64,000 nucleotides of DNA, taken from contig NC_133773.1 in the NCBI RefSeq assembly GCF_003597395.2, forward strand, positions 68,141,502-68,205,501, read 5' to 3'. Below are positions 47,109 through 59,650 of this stretch, one piece after another (the first letter of the stretch is position 1; each line of letters starts with the position of its first letter). Source of the stretch: Chelonoidis abingdonii. Lineage: Eukaryota > Chordata > Testudines > Testudinidae. The notes under the pieces were generated by a model that saw nothing but the letters and a program-made list of their open reading frames with translations, had not been told where the DNA came from and searched no databases. A program made the position numbers and the translations under genes.

Positions 47109-47900
47109 AAAGTCTTCAAGGGATCTCAGAGATGTAGGACTGGAAGGAACTCGATAGGCCATCTAGTTCACTGCCCTGCACTGAGGCAGGACTTTGTATT
47201 ATCAAGATCACCCTTGATACTGTTTGTCTAACCTTTTTAAAAAAAACCTTCAAATGACAGAGATTCTACAGCCTTACTAGGCAATTAGCTCCAGTGCTTA
47301 ACTATCCTCCCTGTCCTCCCCCCAGCACATCTAACTCAAATCTCCCTTGCTGTAATTTAAGCCCATTACTATTTGTCCTGTCCTCGGTGATTAAGGAGAA
47401 CAATTTTTCACACTCCTCTTTATAGCAATTTTTACGTACTTGAACACTTACATCCTCTCTCAGGCTTCTCTTCTTCAGAACAAACCAACTCATTTTTTTT
47501 TTAAATCTTTCCTCAGAGGTCATGTTTTCACTACTTTTGTTTCTTTACTGGACTTTCTCCAATTTGTCCAAAGCGTTGTGCCCAGAACTGGACACAATAA
47601 TCCAGCTGAGGTTGTATCAGGGCTGAATGGAGTGGAAGAATTACTTCTCACATCTTGCTTACAAAAATCCTGGTAACACTTCCCAGAACAATTTTAGCTT
47701 TTTTCGCACTAGTATTACATTATTGATTCGTATTTAGTTTGCGATCCAGTGTAACCCTCAGATCCTTTTCTGCAGTGCTCCTTCCTTGGCAGTAGTTTCC
47801 TATTTTGTATTTATGCTTAAATGTAGTACTTGGGATTTCGCCTTATTGAATTTCAAACTCAGGTAACATTACTACCCTTTTCCCCACCTTACTTTTTTTT
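47109..47900 (-). mobile_element. CR1-type LINE 3' region, antisense
   Basis: The plus strand reads as the complement of a CR1 3' region: GTAGGACTGGAAGGAACTCG, CCATCTAGTTCACTGCCCTG, AGCTCCAGTGCTTAACTATC, TATTTGTCCTGTCCTCGG, CAGAACTGGACACAATAATC and CCCTCAGATCCTTTTCTGCA in the order known from avian and reptile CR1. The element's 3' end is at about 47,109. It is non-coding and decayed. Confidence 0.8.
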
Positions 47901-47929
47901 TAAATATCAACTTATAAGAAGTTAGAAAA

Positions 47930-48520
47930 GCATGAGGTTATTTACTCTATTCTTCTGTCAAGAAACGATTGTTCTCTCTTATACATTTGCTAGGGTCTTG
48001 TCCACATTGATTTTAAGTGTTCCAAAAAGCGGGCCTCCCCATCACTTTTCTTGGGACATTATACCACCGCCAAATATATTTGACTCTAAAGATGGATCTT
48101 TGCTATTCTTACCTATTTTTTTTTTCATTCTTAATTTCTTCCCCTTGATGTTAGTTGTACTCCCTTGTAAATAGTCCCTCTCCATATTTTGTGTTCATAT
48201 GCATCAAATATTTGTAAAATACTATCATGTCTCCCCCAGTATTTTCCTCTTAGTAATATGATATTGTATTAATGTGGTTTCCAGAGCTTCTGAGCAATGG
48301 CAACCCCTTTTGACTTCAGTGGGAGCTGTGGATGTTAACACATTTGAAAGTCAAGCAATATATGTCTTTCCTTTTAAGTCAGTCTCTGCAGCAATGATTT
48401 GATTTGATTTTTTTCTCTTCTCTGAGCACCTTTCCACTTGTTAATATCTTTCTAATGGTGAGGTGCCCAGAGCTAAATGCAATATTTCAAGATTTCTCCT
48501 CTAGAGCCATAGAGAGGCTA
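47930..48520 (-). mobile_element. Second antisense CR1/L3-like fragment
   Basis: CTCCCTTGTAAATAGTCCCT (about 48,160) and CATGTCTCCCCCAGTATTTT (about 48,227) match the same kind of antisense LINE 3' region but are more decayed. A short palindromic repeat word set, CAGAGCTTCTGAGCAATGGC with TGACTTCAGTGGGAGCTGTG, is inserted or adjacent at 48,276-48,340. Confidence 0.45.
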
Positions 48521-49496
48521 TTACTTAGCTATAAGACATGATGCTGCAACATATACTGCTAAACTGCAGTGGAGTTCTGTATTTCCATCAAATTCATAAT
48601 GATTACATTTGATTACAGCTCCATGTTGTTTATGCATGCAATATCCCCTATAACAATTCTGTAAGGCCTTGATTCATTTAGATTCTTAAGAATATGCCTA
48701 ACCTAAGTACTATACATGTCCTTAAGCACCTTTGTGAGGCAAAGGGAGGCCTGTAAATGAAAATAGAGTCCAGAATTGGGATTTTTAAGACAGACTTTAA
48801 ATCTAACCTTTCATCCAAATATTATGTTTCAAATGTTGTTCAGAGTTCAGCCACTGAATACCAAAATATAAAAATGGAAGTTAAGCATCTGGCAGCAGAT
48901 TAAAGGACTGCTCCTGTTTGTGCATCAATGAGTGAGTGGGGTTGATGTTTTCCTATTATTTCAGTTTCAACTATTTGCTAGACTGGCATTTAAAAAAAAA
49001 TTGGTTCTGGATTCTTGTAGGATGGTTCAGATAATATCCGTGGACTGACTCATGATCAAGAAAACACTTACAGACCTGCTAACTGACTGGATGTATTTTT
49101 GAATCCAGAGATTTTCTGATCCAGAAGTTCCTGGACTGGTGTCATTCTTTGTTTAGATAAGGTTTCGTATAATATAACCCCAATTTGCATAATCCTATTT
49201 GCATAACAGAACCCCATGTGTTGCTTCGGAAGTTACTGGTGAGTTTCCCATTCTGTTTTGCCATGGAACTCCTCTGGAGTCACAAGAGGGCAGGGAGGGG
49301 AAAGCCTGCCAGGCCACGATTTTCAAGAACTGAAGATAAAGAACACACTACTTTGGCTATGTTTCCCACTGCAATGGCTGCTTGATGTTCCTATTGGTCA
49401 CCAGCCTCTACCCATGCAAACCTACTATGCCTGGTAAAGAATCCTGTGTTTTCACTCTCCCGGCTGGCTGTCAAGGGATAGGAGTTCATCAGTGTA
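48521..49496. other. Unique non-coding DNA
   Basis: Nothing recognised. Confidence 0.45.
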
Positions 49497-49882
49497 CAAT
49501 ATCACAGTGGTTCTCAACCGGCGGGCCGGGGCCCCTGGGGGGGCCATGAGCATGTTTCAAGGGGGCCTCCAAGTAGGGCCAGCATTAGACTCTCTGGGGC
49601 CCAGGGTAGAAAGCTGAAGCCTCACAGCATAGGGTTTAAGCCAAGGACCCTGAGCCCTGCCACTTGGGGTTAAGCTGAAGCCTGAGCAACTTAGCTTTGC
49701 AGAGGCCCCTGTGGCATTGGGCCTCAGGCAATTGCCCATCTTGCTATGCCTAATGCCGTCCCTGGCTTTTCTATGCAAAAAAAAAAACAGTTGTTATAGC
49801 ACAGGTGGGCTATGGAGATTTTACAGCATGTTGCGGGAGGGGGCCGCAGAAAGAAAAAAGGTTGAGAAGCTCTGCAATATCA
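49497..49882. mobile_element. hAT MITE with 8-bp TSD
   Basis: The body is 49,505-49,874 (370 bp). It starts CAGTGGTTCTCAACC and ends GGTTGAGAAGCTCTG, imperfect inverted repeats of the common vertebrate hAT type. Both sides carry CAATATCA (49,497-49,504 and 49,875-49,882). It is GC-rich inside, with no transposase. Confidence 0.9.
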
Positions 49883-51497
49883 AACATTTTGGCACCTGCA
49901 AGCAAGCCAGCAAATCCACTGACAAACCAGATGAGCTGAGAAAACCACCAGCTAATCTTTACAATCACTTATCTGAGTCCTTCCCTTCCATTTGTTACAC
50001 CCACCTGTTGTGTCTTGTGTTAAATTGATTGTAATCTTTAAGAGTTTCTCTCTTACTAATAGGACTCCAGTGCTACCAAGGGCCTCTACATGATACTCTT
50101 ACAAATCATAAAAATTAATAAAACATAGTCCTTAAACTAGAACAAAGAGCTGATGGCCCTTGGAATAGGGGCAATGTAAATGATGGTGGAGACAAAACTA
50201 TTACATTGACACCTGAAAAATAACTTTGTAAAAGGAGTCCAGAAAAAACATGAACTACAAACTTTGTCCAATGCACCGTATGCAACAATGAACTGTTATG
50301 GGAAACATAAACAGTCATTTCTTAAAAGTCTGTTATATATTCCTCAGAAGAGAGTCATCTGTGGAAGAGAGAGTGATCCCAGGGGACAGTTCAAAATGAT
50401 CTCAAACATATAACTGGGGGAGACTCCAAGGAGGCAGAGAGGGGAGATAACAAGGCGCTTAATATGAGAGGAGAAGGACTCTTTGGGTTTTTGAGAAGCT
50501 GTCTCCAAGGGTGAGGGAGAAAGAACTGGAACAGTGAAGACGTAATCTTAATATAGGTATATCTACTGCTTTCCCTACAACTAATTCTGTTAGTGTATCA
50601 AAAACATCTAGTTTGGCAAGATTTATTCTTTATCATCATCAGCAGCAGCTGCTAATGACCCATGGTTTAGTACCCTGGTTTTCCCTAACAGTTGTTTTGA
50701 GACCTTTCACTTAGGGGTCACAATAAGGTCACATTTATCCTTAACATCTTTATATTGTTAAGGAATTGCATTTCTCATTAAATTAAATTGGTGCTCCCTC
50801 GACCACCTCAGCAACACACATGTTCACAACCAGCAAGCCAAATTCCTTTCAGAAGGTAAATAGCCATAGTTTTTAAACCAAGAACATCATGTAATACTAT
50901 TTATTATTCTCAATACAATCTTTACCATGAAAAGTATTAACAGCAATCTTAGGCTAGTACAAATAGCTGTGCTTTTTAAATGGTCAGTGTTAATGTCCAT
51001 TACACTCATGCAGGACAGGATGCATCCAAAGAATTCCAAAGAATCTGTAAAAGGTCATGATATAAGGTAAATTCTTGCTTTCTTCTGCACAGCCCTTTAA
51101 GCATGAAATAACCTCTTACTAAACTGTTCTCTTTCCAATCCCTCCAGATTTTGCAATGATGCCTTCAAATAATTACCAGTTGACAATGCCAAGGTGGAGA
51201 GCCAGCAGGGATTGTGGATGTTCATATTAACAAAATAAACTAATTCAGAACCATCAAGTTAGGCTAGGTAAGTGCATATGTAAATGTGATCTTATTATTA
51301 TTAGCCTCATCTTCTTGTCCCTCCTTTGTTACTTTTACTTATTGCATGTTGTATTATATTAGGTCCCAATGCTGTCCTGAGAACTATGCAAGTGGATGCC
51401 TGCACATGAATGAAGCCCTGTGACTCCAGTGGGATTCCAGATGACACACGAATCCATCCATGGGGTTCCCAGTGCACGACTGAGCCGTTAGATAGTA
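49883..51497. other. Unique non-coding DNA
   Basis: Nothing recognised. Confidence 0.45.
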
Positions 51498-51671
51498 AGC
51501 ACTTTCAGGGCTGGATTTACACCTTATGCACCCCTAGACACAGCTCTTCACACCTCTCCCATTGACCTATGTGTTGCACACAGTTTTAGAGGGGTAATGC
51601 GCCCGTAGAATGCCAGTACTCCTAGACACGTGCCTACTGTGCCTAATTGGAAATCTGGCCCTGAGCACTTT
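51498..51671. mobile_element. Short hAT MITE with 8-bp TSD
   Basis: The body is 51,506-51,663 (158 bp), with ends CAGGGCTGGATTT and AAATCTGGCCCTG as inverted repeats, and AGCACTTT on both sides (51,498-51,505 and 51,664-51,671). It is non-coding. Confidence 0.9.
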
Positions 51672-51679
51672 GGGTAGGT

Positions 51680-52177
51680 CAATGCCTTCCTATGTTTATG
51701 AAGAGCCAGCAGAATGAGGGTTTCAGAATCCCAACAAGGGCAGTCAGGGCCAAAGGTCAGAGAAGGGGCAAAGCTGACACTGTGAATAGCCAAGAAATTC
51801 ATCATCAAATTCAGGCCAGGGTTGATACCAAGGGTCAGAATCCAAGTCAGGTTTCAGGATCTGAGTCAGGAGGCAAAATCAAGCCAAGGTCAAGCAAGGA
51901 ATTCAAGAGCAAGGCACAGAAACAGTCATAGTAACTACAGAAGAGCTATACTGTTATCCAACTACTTCCTGGGTTTATATAGGGCATGGAGCCAACCAGA
52001 AGCCATGGGGCTTTTATCTGTCAGACCTTTGAGGTGGAACTTCCCATGGTCTGTGTCCATAGAGGGTCATGGGAAGTGGAGCACAAACTAGTTACAACAG
52101 CTGCTGGGTAGAAGCCTGGAGATATCAGCTTCCTGGTAGCTCTGAAGCCCTGGGTTCTAGATGTGTGGGGCCTTACA
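51680..52177 (-). repeat. LTR-like repeat with TATA box on the minus strand
   Basis: The minus strand begins TGTAAGGCCCC at 52,177 and has a CCCTATATAAACCC box at about 51,985-51,971. It then has an imperfect tandem of CCTTGG/CCTGA-type words (plus-strand CAAGGTCA, CAGGTTTCAG, GAGTCAGGAGG). This order fits the U3-R-U5 layout of an LTR. The left end and TSD could not be confirmed. An 89-codon frame here is not credible as a gene. Confidence 0.4.
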
Positions 52178-53847
52178 GTGGGGCTGATCCTTAATGTGGC
52201 CTTTTAGCACTACTGCAATACAAGAATAGCAGCACAAAGAAATAGTAGTTCTTTATTTAACAACCTGCCTCTTATTATTGTTTCTTTTTTATAATTTATA
52301 TTTCAGCATTTTTAATTCTTTCCTTCTTCTCTACCTTGGGTAATTATTACATGACCTAGATAACAAGTGATGTGAGATTTTTTTCCTGGCAGTAGCACTT
52401 TTGCCAAAGGACTTCGTGCTAGTAAATTTGAGCTGCTTTTCAGTAGCTAATCCTCAGAGGGACACCTTCTGTCTTAGTTGTCATATCAAATGTCATAGCT
52501 GTCATATCTGTTTATAAGCATCTGTACATTTATTGTCAACAGTCTGTTGGGGTTTTTTAAAAATCCTTGCACATTGGTTGAACACATGGGGATATATGAA
52601 TTATGATAGATGAATTGTGGCCTGATTTCTTTCACTGCTGTAATTAGTCCACAAAACTTGTACCTGCAAATGAATTACGGATGCAAATCTGAGCACTTAC
52701 AGGTGAAACTACTTCGTGCATAACTACTTGCACCTTAAAATTGTGGATGGAAATTTTGTGGAATCACATTGCATGTACAAAATGAGGTCACTAGACTGAA
52801 AATATGATCCACAATGTGTAGTCATCATAACAATTGGCACCATAGGACACTAAGCTTATACAGCACACAATACCTCTGCAAATACCATAAAATTGTGCAA
52901 TCCTTTGTATGTACACAAAGTTATCTTGCATAATAAGGCTGAAAATAACATATTTTCAATTTTGATGAGTAGCAGTAATATAATAGTGCAGAGTATATTT
53001 GACACCAAAACAAATGAAGAAAAAATATTTTTTTCCTTTTGTATATATCAAGGAAAGAATCTATTCTCTGTTAGAAAGAGAACTTATTTGCCATCTCCTG
53101 CCAGAGCAGAATTATGTTCTCTTTTGATTAAATTGTCTGAGGAAAAGTAAGTCTCATGTCCTTGAAAAACCACATAATTTGATGACTACAGCAATTCATC
53201 ACTTGACATGGAATGATAATGCTATGCAGTTCTTACAGTGTGAGTGCACCAAATATCTTTTTTCTGTTTATAAAGAAACTAATGAGCAAACAATAACATT
53301 TTCCACTAAGACATTCAAACATTTGTAACAAAAAAAAAATTCAAGACTTCTTACAAGATTGTCTGAATATTTTCTTTAAGATTGGACTAAAGAGAGTGAT
53401 AATTCTCTTCATAACAGTCTCACATAGAGACAATGTCAGGGAACTTCTGCTTCAACAGGAGATAAGGAAAAAAAGGGGAACAGAATGGAATCCAAGTCTA
53501 TTGTAGTCAATAGAAAGATACTCATTGATTGCAGTGGGTTTTGGATCGGGTGAAAAGTGTAGTAGCATGTGTCTACCAAAATTTCTTTAAACTATGCAGC
53601 TTAATCTCCCATTGATGCTAAAGATATTTACATAGATAAATCCTATTTATACTAAAAGAATTTACATGTAGTATTGAAATTGATGCAGGAAGTAAGTTAT
53701 GTACAACACAATTTCACTTCTCTTTCCTGCACTTCAGCCCACTTCTTTGAGAAGCATAGACCAGAGTCTGTCTATTAGGGCTTTTCACAAATCATTATAC
53801 AGAGTCACACCCTAGCATTATTGTATTCAAAGCCCTGAATGTGTCTG
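52178..53847. other. Unique AT-rich DNA
   Basis: Nothing recognised. Confidence 0.45.
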
Positions 53848-54585
53848 TTAGGCCTGGTCTACACTGGGGAGGCGGGGCAAGCTAAGTCAGTCTAAATTGC
53901 GCAACTTCAGCTACGAAAATGGCATCGCTGAAGTCGACATACTTATAGGTACTTCTCGCGGTATCTTCACTGCGGAAGGTCGAATGTTGACACTCCCAGT
54001 CAACTCTACCCACGCTTCTCACCAGGGCCATCCCTAGCTATTCTGGGGCCCTACGCAGCCCCTCCCCTGGGGGGGGTGACCCCAGGCCTCCATGGGGGCA
54101 GTGGGGCTGGATTGGAGAGCAGGGGGGAATCGCCCCACACCACTCATCAGCAGCATGGCTGGAGCTGGGTCGCTGCACTTCCCACCGCCCGGCCCTGCTG
54201 CAGTCCTCAGGAGTGGGAAGAGGCGAGGCTGGGGTGAAGCAGGGGTGGAAAGGTGGGGTGGGGGCAGAGAAGGGGCAGAGCAGGGTCAGGAAGAGGCAGA
54301 GAAGGGGTGGGACTGGGGCAGAGGCCATGGGGAAGAGGCGGGGCAGGGACTGGAGCAGCATGCAACTGCTCAGGGCAGCAGGAAATTTTGTGCCCCAAAT
54401 TTCCTGGTGCCCAACACAGCTGTGTACTTTGCGTATGGGTTAGGATGGTCCTGCTTCTCACTCCAATGGAGTATCGAAGTCGACAGTAGAGCGCTCAGCG
54501 GTCAATTTAGTGCCTCTTCACTAGATGCAATAAATCGACCCCCGCTGGATTGATCGCTCTGGAGATAAGTGCAGACATGCCCTTA
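53848..54585. mobile_element. TTA-flanked MITE carrying a nested hAT MITE
   Basis: The outer element is 53,851-54,582, with TTA on both sides (53,848-53,850 and 54,583-54,585). Its ends are GGCCTGGTCTACACT and, as the reverse complement of the right end, GGGCATGTCTGCACT. CpG-bearing words such as GAAGTCGAC and TCGACCCCCGC lie near the ends. The interior is interrupted by the hAT element at 54,023-54,453, leaving about 300 bp of host MITE. It is non-coding. Confidence 0.85.
54015..54461. mobile_element. Nested hAT MITE with 8-bp TSD and G-rich core
   Basis: The body is 54,023-54,453 (431 bp), with ends CAGGGCCATCC and GGATGGTCCTG as imperfect inverted repeats. CTTCTCAC flanks it on both sides (54,015-54,022 and 54,454-54,461). 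The middle is purine- and G-rich with GGGGCAGAG-type words in loose tandem. Frames of up to 153 codons in this block are base-composition artefacts. Confidence 0.9.
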
Positions 54586-55123
54586 GAAAAAATCAGTTTC
54601 AGAGATAATAGCTGTTTTAATAATTGGGGCTTAGCAGGCCTAATTAAAATTGTTAGCCTGAAACGATGTAAGGATACAAAGATGTAAGGAGACAAAGATT
54701 GAATCAATTTAAACAGAAATATTTGCTGATACCATTCAAAGACTGTGTTAAGATTATGACTGGTAAACAAGAGGAGTGGGGAGGGGGAAATCAATTAATA
54801 AAAAAGAAGAAAAGAAGAAGAAGAAGAAGAAGATTGAAAATTCCATGAACATTATTGAAAAATAAAAATGGCTCAAACCTTTCAAATAAAAATTACTTTG
54901 AAATTTCCAATTTGTTTTGCAGAACTAGTTTTACATTTCCTTTGACCAGCTATATTCGCAAATGAGTTATTGGTGTGAGGGCCAAATATACTTTTATGCC
55001 ACATAATAATGTACTTTGTACTTCTCAGAGGGGAAATAATATTTTTAAAAAGTTTTAAACATTATTCTTATATTATTCACATATATCCGCCTCTGAGAGG
55101 ACAATAAAAATTAAGCTAGAAAT
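54586..55123. other. Unique DNA with a GAA microsatellite
   Basis: A (GAA)n array lies at about 54,800-54,833. Nothing else is recognised. Confidence 0.5.
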
Positions 55124-56345
55124 CTGATTGCCTACTATGATGAGATAACTTGCTCTGTGGATATGGGATATGGAAAGCGGTGGATGTGATATATCTTGAT
55201 TTTAGCAGAGCTTTTCATACAGTCTCCACAATATTCTTGCCAGCAAGTGAAAGAAGTATGGATTGGATGAATGGACTATAAGGTGGATAGAAAGCTGGCT
55301 AGATTGTCAGGCTCAACAGGTAGTGATCAATGGCTCAATGTCTAGTTGGTAGCTGGTACCAAGCGGAGTGCTCCAGGGGGTGAATCCTGGGGCCGGTTTT
55401 GTTCAACATCTTTATTAATGGTCTGGATGACTGGATGAATTGGATCCTCAGCAAGTTTTCAGAAGACACTAAACTGGGGGGAAGAGGTAGATACACTAGA
55501 GGGTTGCGATAGGCTCCAGAGTGACCTAGACAAATTGGAGGATTGGACCAAAAGAAATCTGATGAAGTTCAACAGGGACAAGTGCAGAGTCCTTCACTTA
55601 GGAAAGAAGAATCCCATGCACCACTACAGGCTGGAGACCAACTGGTGAAGCAACAGTCCTGCAGAAAACAACCTAGGGATTACAATGGACAAAAAGCTGG
55701 ATATGAGTCAGCAGTGTGTCCTTGTTGCAAAGAAGGCGAACAGCATATTGGGCTGTATTAGTAGGAGCATTGCCAGCAGATTGAGGAAAGTGATTATTCC
55801 CCTCTATTCGGCATTTGTGAGGCCACATTTGGAGTATTGTCCAGTTATGGTCTCCCCACTACAGAAAGGATGTGGACAAATTGGAGAGAGTCCAGAGGAG
55901 GGCAACGAAAATAATTAGGGGGCTGCGACACATGACACATGAGGAGAAGCTGAGGGAACTGGGGTTATTTAGTCTGCAGAAGAGAAGAGTGAGGGGGGAT
56001 TTGATAGCAGCCTTCAACTACTGAAGGAGGGTTCCAAAGAGGATGGAGCTAGGCTGTTCTCAGTGGTGACAGATGACAGAACAAGAAGCAATGGTCTCAA
56101 ATTGTAGTGGGGAAGGTTTAGGTTGGATATTAGGAAACACTGTTTCACTAGGAGGGTTGTGAAGCACTGGAATGGGTTACCTATGGAGGTGGTGGAATCT
56201 CCATTGTTAGAGTTTTTTAAGATCTGGCTTCACAAAGCCCTGGCTGGGATGATTTAGTTGGTGTTGGTCCTGCTTTGAGCAGGGAGTTGGACTAGATGAC
56301 TTCCTGAGGTCTCTTCCAACCCTAATAGTCTATGATTCTATGAAA
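55124..56345 (+). mobile_element. CR1 LINE, 3' half with natural 3' end
   Basis: This is a 5'-truncated CR1. Frames give VIYLDFSRAFHTVS (motif A) near 55,180, a FSEDTKLGGR box in place of FADDTK near 55,460, EDWTKRNLMKFNRDKCRVLH, then SQQCVLVAKKANSILGCISR, and the 3' untranslated region with CTGCAGAAGAGAAGAGTGAG and TTGGACTAGATGACTTCCTG. It ends at the diagnostic repeats GATTCTATGAAA. Frameshifts and stops make it inactive. It overlaps in content with the fragment at 3,121-4,262. Confidence 0.92.
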
Positions 56346-56390
56346 TCTGTAAAGATTGTGTAAAATAATATTTCCAAACATAATCGTGTC

Positions 56391-57488
56391 TTAGGGTACG
56401 TCTACACTGCACGATTATTTCGAATTAGCTTAAACCGATATTACAAAACAGATCTAATAAAATCGGTTTAGCGCGTCCACAGTGGGATCCCGAAATCGAT
56501 TGTTTGCGTCCATGGTCCAAAGCTACCATCGATTTCAGGAGCGGTGCACTGTGGGTAGCTGTTCCTCAGCTATCCCATAGTTCCCACTTCCGTGTTGAGA
56601 GCACAGTGCCTGATGGGGCAGAAAACACTGCCCCGGGTGGTGCTGGGTACAGCCTCACCCCTCCCTTTGTGAAGGCAGCAGACAACCCTTTGGCGCCTTT
56701 TTCGCGGAGTGCATTGAGCAAACGCCATAGCACAGCAATCTTTCCCTTTTTTTTTTCACGTGGTGGTGGGGGGAAATAAACTGAGGAGCTGTTCCCTGAA
56801 CCACGCCAGACACTGTGTTTGAACCTACAGACATTGGGAGCTCAGCCAAGAATGCAAATAATTTTCAGAGACTGCTGTGGACTGTGGGATAGCTGGAGTC
56901 CTCAGTACCCCCTCCCTCCCTTCATGAGCGTCCATTTGAGTCTCTGGCTTCCCGTTACGCTTGTCACGCAGCGCTGTGTATCCTGGAGTTTTTTATTCAA
57001 ACGCTTTGGCATTTCGTGTTCTGTAACGGAGCTGGATACAACAGATTTGTCTCCCCATACAGCGATCAGACCTAGTATCTCCCGTACGGTCTATGCTGGA
57101 GCTCTTTTTCGATTTCAGACTGCATCGCCAGCCGTGCTGATCAGAGCTCCACGCTGGGCAAGCAGGAAATGTAATTCAAAAGTTCGCGGGGCTTTTCCTG
57201 TTTACCTGCCCGCTGCATCCGAGTTCAGATTGCTGTCCAGAGCGGTCAGTGCTGCACTCTGGGATGCCGCCCGGAGGCCAATAACGTCGATTTCCGTCCA
57301 CATGAACCCTAATCCGAGTTATCACTATCGAATTTAGCGCTACTCCTCTCGTTTGGGAGGAGTTCCGAAATCGATTTAAGGAGCCGTTTAACTCGATATT
57401 AATGACGACGTCGTGTGAACGGATACAGCGTTAAATCGGTATATCGGCCATTAAACCGATTTAAAGTCGCAGTGTAGACCTGGCCTTA
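56391..57488 (+). mobile_element. Young 1,092-bp PIF/Harbinger-like element, copy B
   Basis: The body is 56,394-57,485, with TTA on both sides (56,391-56,393 and 57,486-57,488). Its ends are GGGTACGTCTACACTGCACG and CAGTGTAGACCTGGCC. It is the inverted, near-identical partner of copy A, and it keeps many CpG sites, a sign of recent insertion. Frames of 91 and 172 codons have no recognisable domain, and the 172-codon frame ends just before the inverted repeat. It starts only 48 bases after the end of the CR1 element. Confidence 0.9.
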
Positions 57489-59120
57489 GTTTTAAGGGCT
57501 AATATCCCAATGAAAAGATTTGTTTTTATTGGAAAGGAGTATTAGGGAAGTCCTCACTTTGTTTGCTTGTACTGCTTTATAAAAGCAAACTGTGCACACA
57601 GTTTGGTTACTAGTGGTATAAAAAATCTTCTCCTCTACAACTTCTGCCATCTGAAATGATATTGCTATAGCTCATTGATTCTATGTTCATGTTCAAATTT
57701 AATCTAAATACATATCATGTATCCCTTGCCTGGTCCATTTAACTATTCAATTCCAGTGATAATATTTCTTTTAATTGTGTTATTTACAGTTAAGTGTATT
57801 TATGTTATCTCTAAGAGACTGAGGGATACATTGTCAGCTAATGTAATTTTCCACAAAAGTCAATGGTGTCTGTCAGTTGATTTCAATGGGCTCTGGGTAA
57901 ATCTTTTAGTTTACATGAAAGACAAAATCCACTATGTTTAGGGAAATTATCAGTTCTTCTTGTCTATAAGTGATCTGATTTAATTTAATATTAGTGAAAC
58001 TGAACACTTTAGCTCTAGCCAAGTATAAGCAACAGACTGATAGGATCTCCCACAGAGCTTTGCCAAAACATCATGATATGCAACCCCCATACCTCCTATT
58101 CCACTCCTGGGGTTGTCTAGACTGAAGAATACCAATCCTGTGAAATAGTGTAAAACTTTCTGATGTTTTTTTTTAAAATTAGGATGAAAAATCACAAAAG
58201 GTATATTTAATCAATACCTCAGTGACTCCATTTGACTTAATGAGAATAGGATCAGGCCCAGAACAGAAAATAAACTAACGTAGACAAGGTGTAAATATGA
58301 AATTCAGAGATGTCATGTGTCATGCAACTGCTGAATAATTTGTTGGGTCCTATTTACAGTTCCCTTATAACTACCATGCTTTGTGCTAATTGGCAGGCTC
58401 AGTAGAGAGGCCAAGAACTGCTTAAGTCATGAAGACTGTTTACCCTAGCACAAGAATCTCCATCCAGAGTTGAAGTAAGTTGGCAGGCCAGCTGTAAGCG
58501 GGAAATTTGCCCACTACTGCCCTATAATAGATGGAAGACTTAATTTACCAGGGCTGCCAATCCTATCCCTTTCACCAACAATAAATTCACTTATTTTTTA
58601 AGATTAAGTTTATGGTTATATGTAAATTTGCAAACACAAAATTATCTTATTAAATAATGTGCATAAAATATCACACATGGAGCTGCACACATTTAGTGGC
58701 TAGAAATAAAGTGGCTAACCAGAGATATTAAGTGAGAGAGGTCTCTCTGGAGACATACACATTCAGAAACTTCATAACAGTAAACCCTGAGGACCAGACA
58801 AAATTTATCAAAATTCCAAAATAAGTAAAATATGAAATGACTGAACTCCAGACATAGAATATATGCTTCAAAACATCACTTGTTTCTGAGGCTTGGTAGG
58901 TGGCCAACAGTGGATTTATCTTTTAAAGAGTAGCAGTGGTTGAAAATATAGTAAAGTTCATTATGGGGAAAAGTGGTTAAAAACAATATTACAAGCAGAT
59001 GAAAATACCACTTGCATGAAACTCAATGGTAGGAATAAATTAGCATGATTTCTGCAAAGATATGTCATTCATGTCAAAAATGCCACAATTGTGGGGAAAG
59101 GTTAATAAAATAATGGGCAA
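57489..59120. other. Unique AT-rich DNA
   Basis: Nothing recognised. Confidence 0.45.
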
Positions 59121-59650
59121 AAGGGAAAAAATGTATATAATGTATTGGGACTGCCACCGATCTTTTGACAGGGTCCTTTGCAAAAGATTTTAAAAGAAAT
59201 GTAATTGCCATCGGGTAAGAAACAAGGTGTAAAGTTGTGCCATGGATCAAACGCTAGTAAGGAGACAGGAAATGATTATTGACAGTGCGGAGAAAAAAAT
59301 TAGTGGGGTGCCCAAGAGATTAAGTCAGGTAGTAATATGGTTCAAGATATTTAGTAATGATATAGAAGGTGCGGATAAAAGGTGCTAAATCTCCAGATAA
59401 CACACAATTATTCAGATAGAAAAAATCATCACAGAATTGTGAGAAATTCCAGTCGGATCTAATTCAATTAACTGAAAACTAGGCAACATGTTCACAAATT
59501 TAATTTAGATATGGGAAACATATTGCCCATTGGAAAAAATATTTTGCCTTTTCAAACACACAGTGAGGGGTCTGAACAACCTATAACCTTTAATGAAAAA
59601 GATCAAGGAAGCAGTGCGGAGAGATCAAGGAAGATCCATGATGCACAGCA
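59121..59650 (+). mobile_element. Very old CR1/L3-like RT fragment
   Basis: Scattered frames give a DLLTGSFAKDF-like motif-A region, then ISGVPKRLSQVVIWFKIFSN, and a degenerate CAKSPDNTQLFR-like catalytic region in the order and spacing of CR1-type reverse transcriptase. Only short stretches match, so the call is tentative. Confidence 0.4.

Noticed and set aside
54092..54553. 153-codon Gly/Arg/Glu-rich open frame
   Set aside because: It runs through the G-rich core of a hAT MITE and into its flank. It is a composition artefact.
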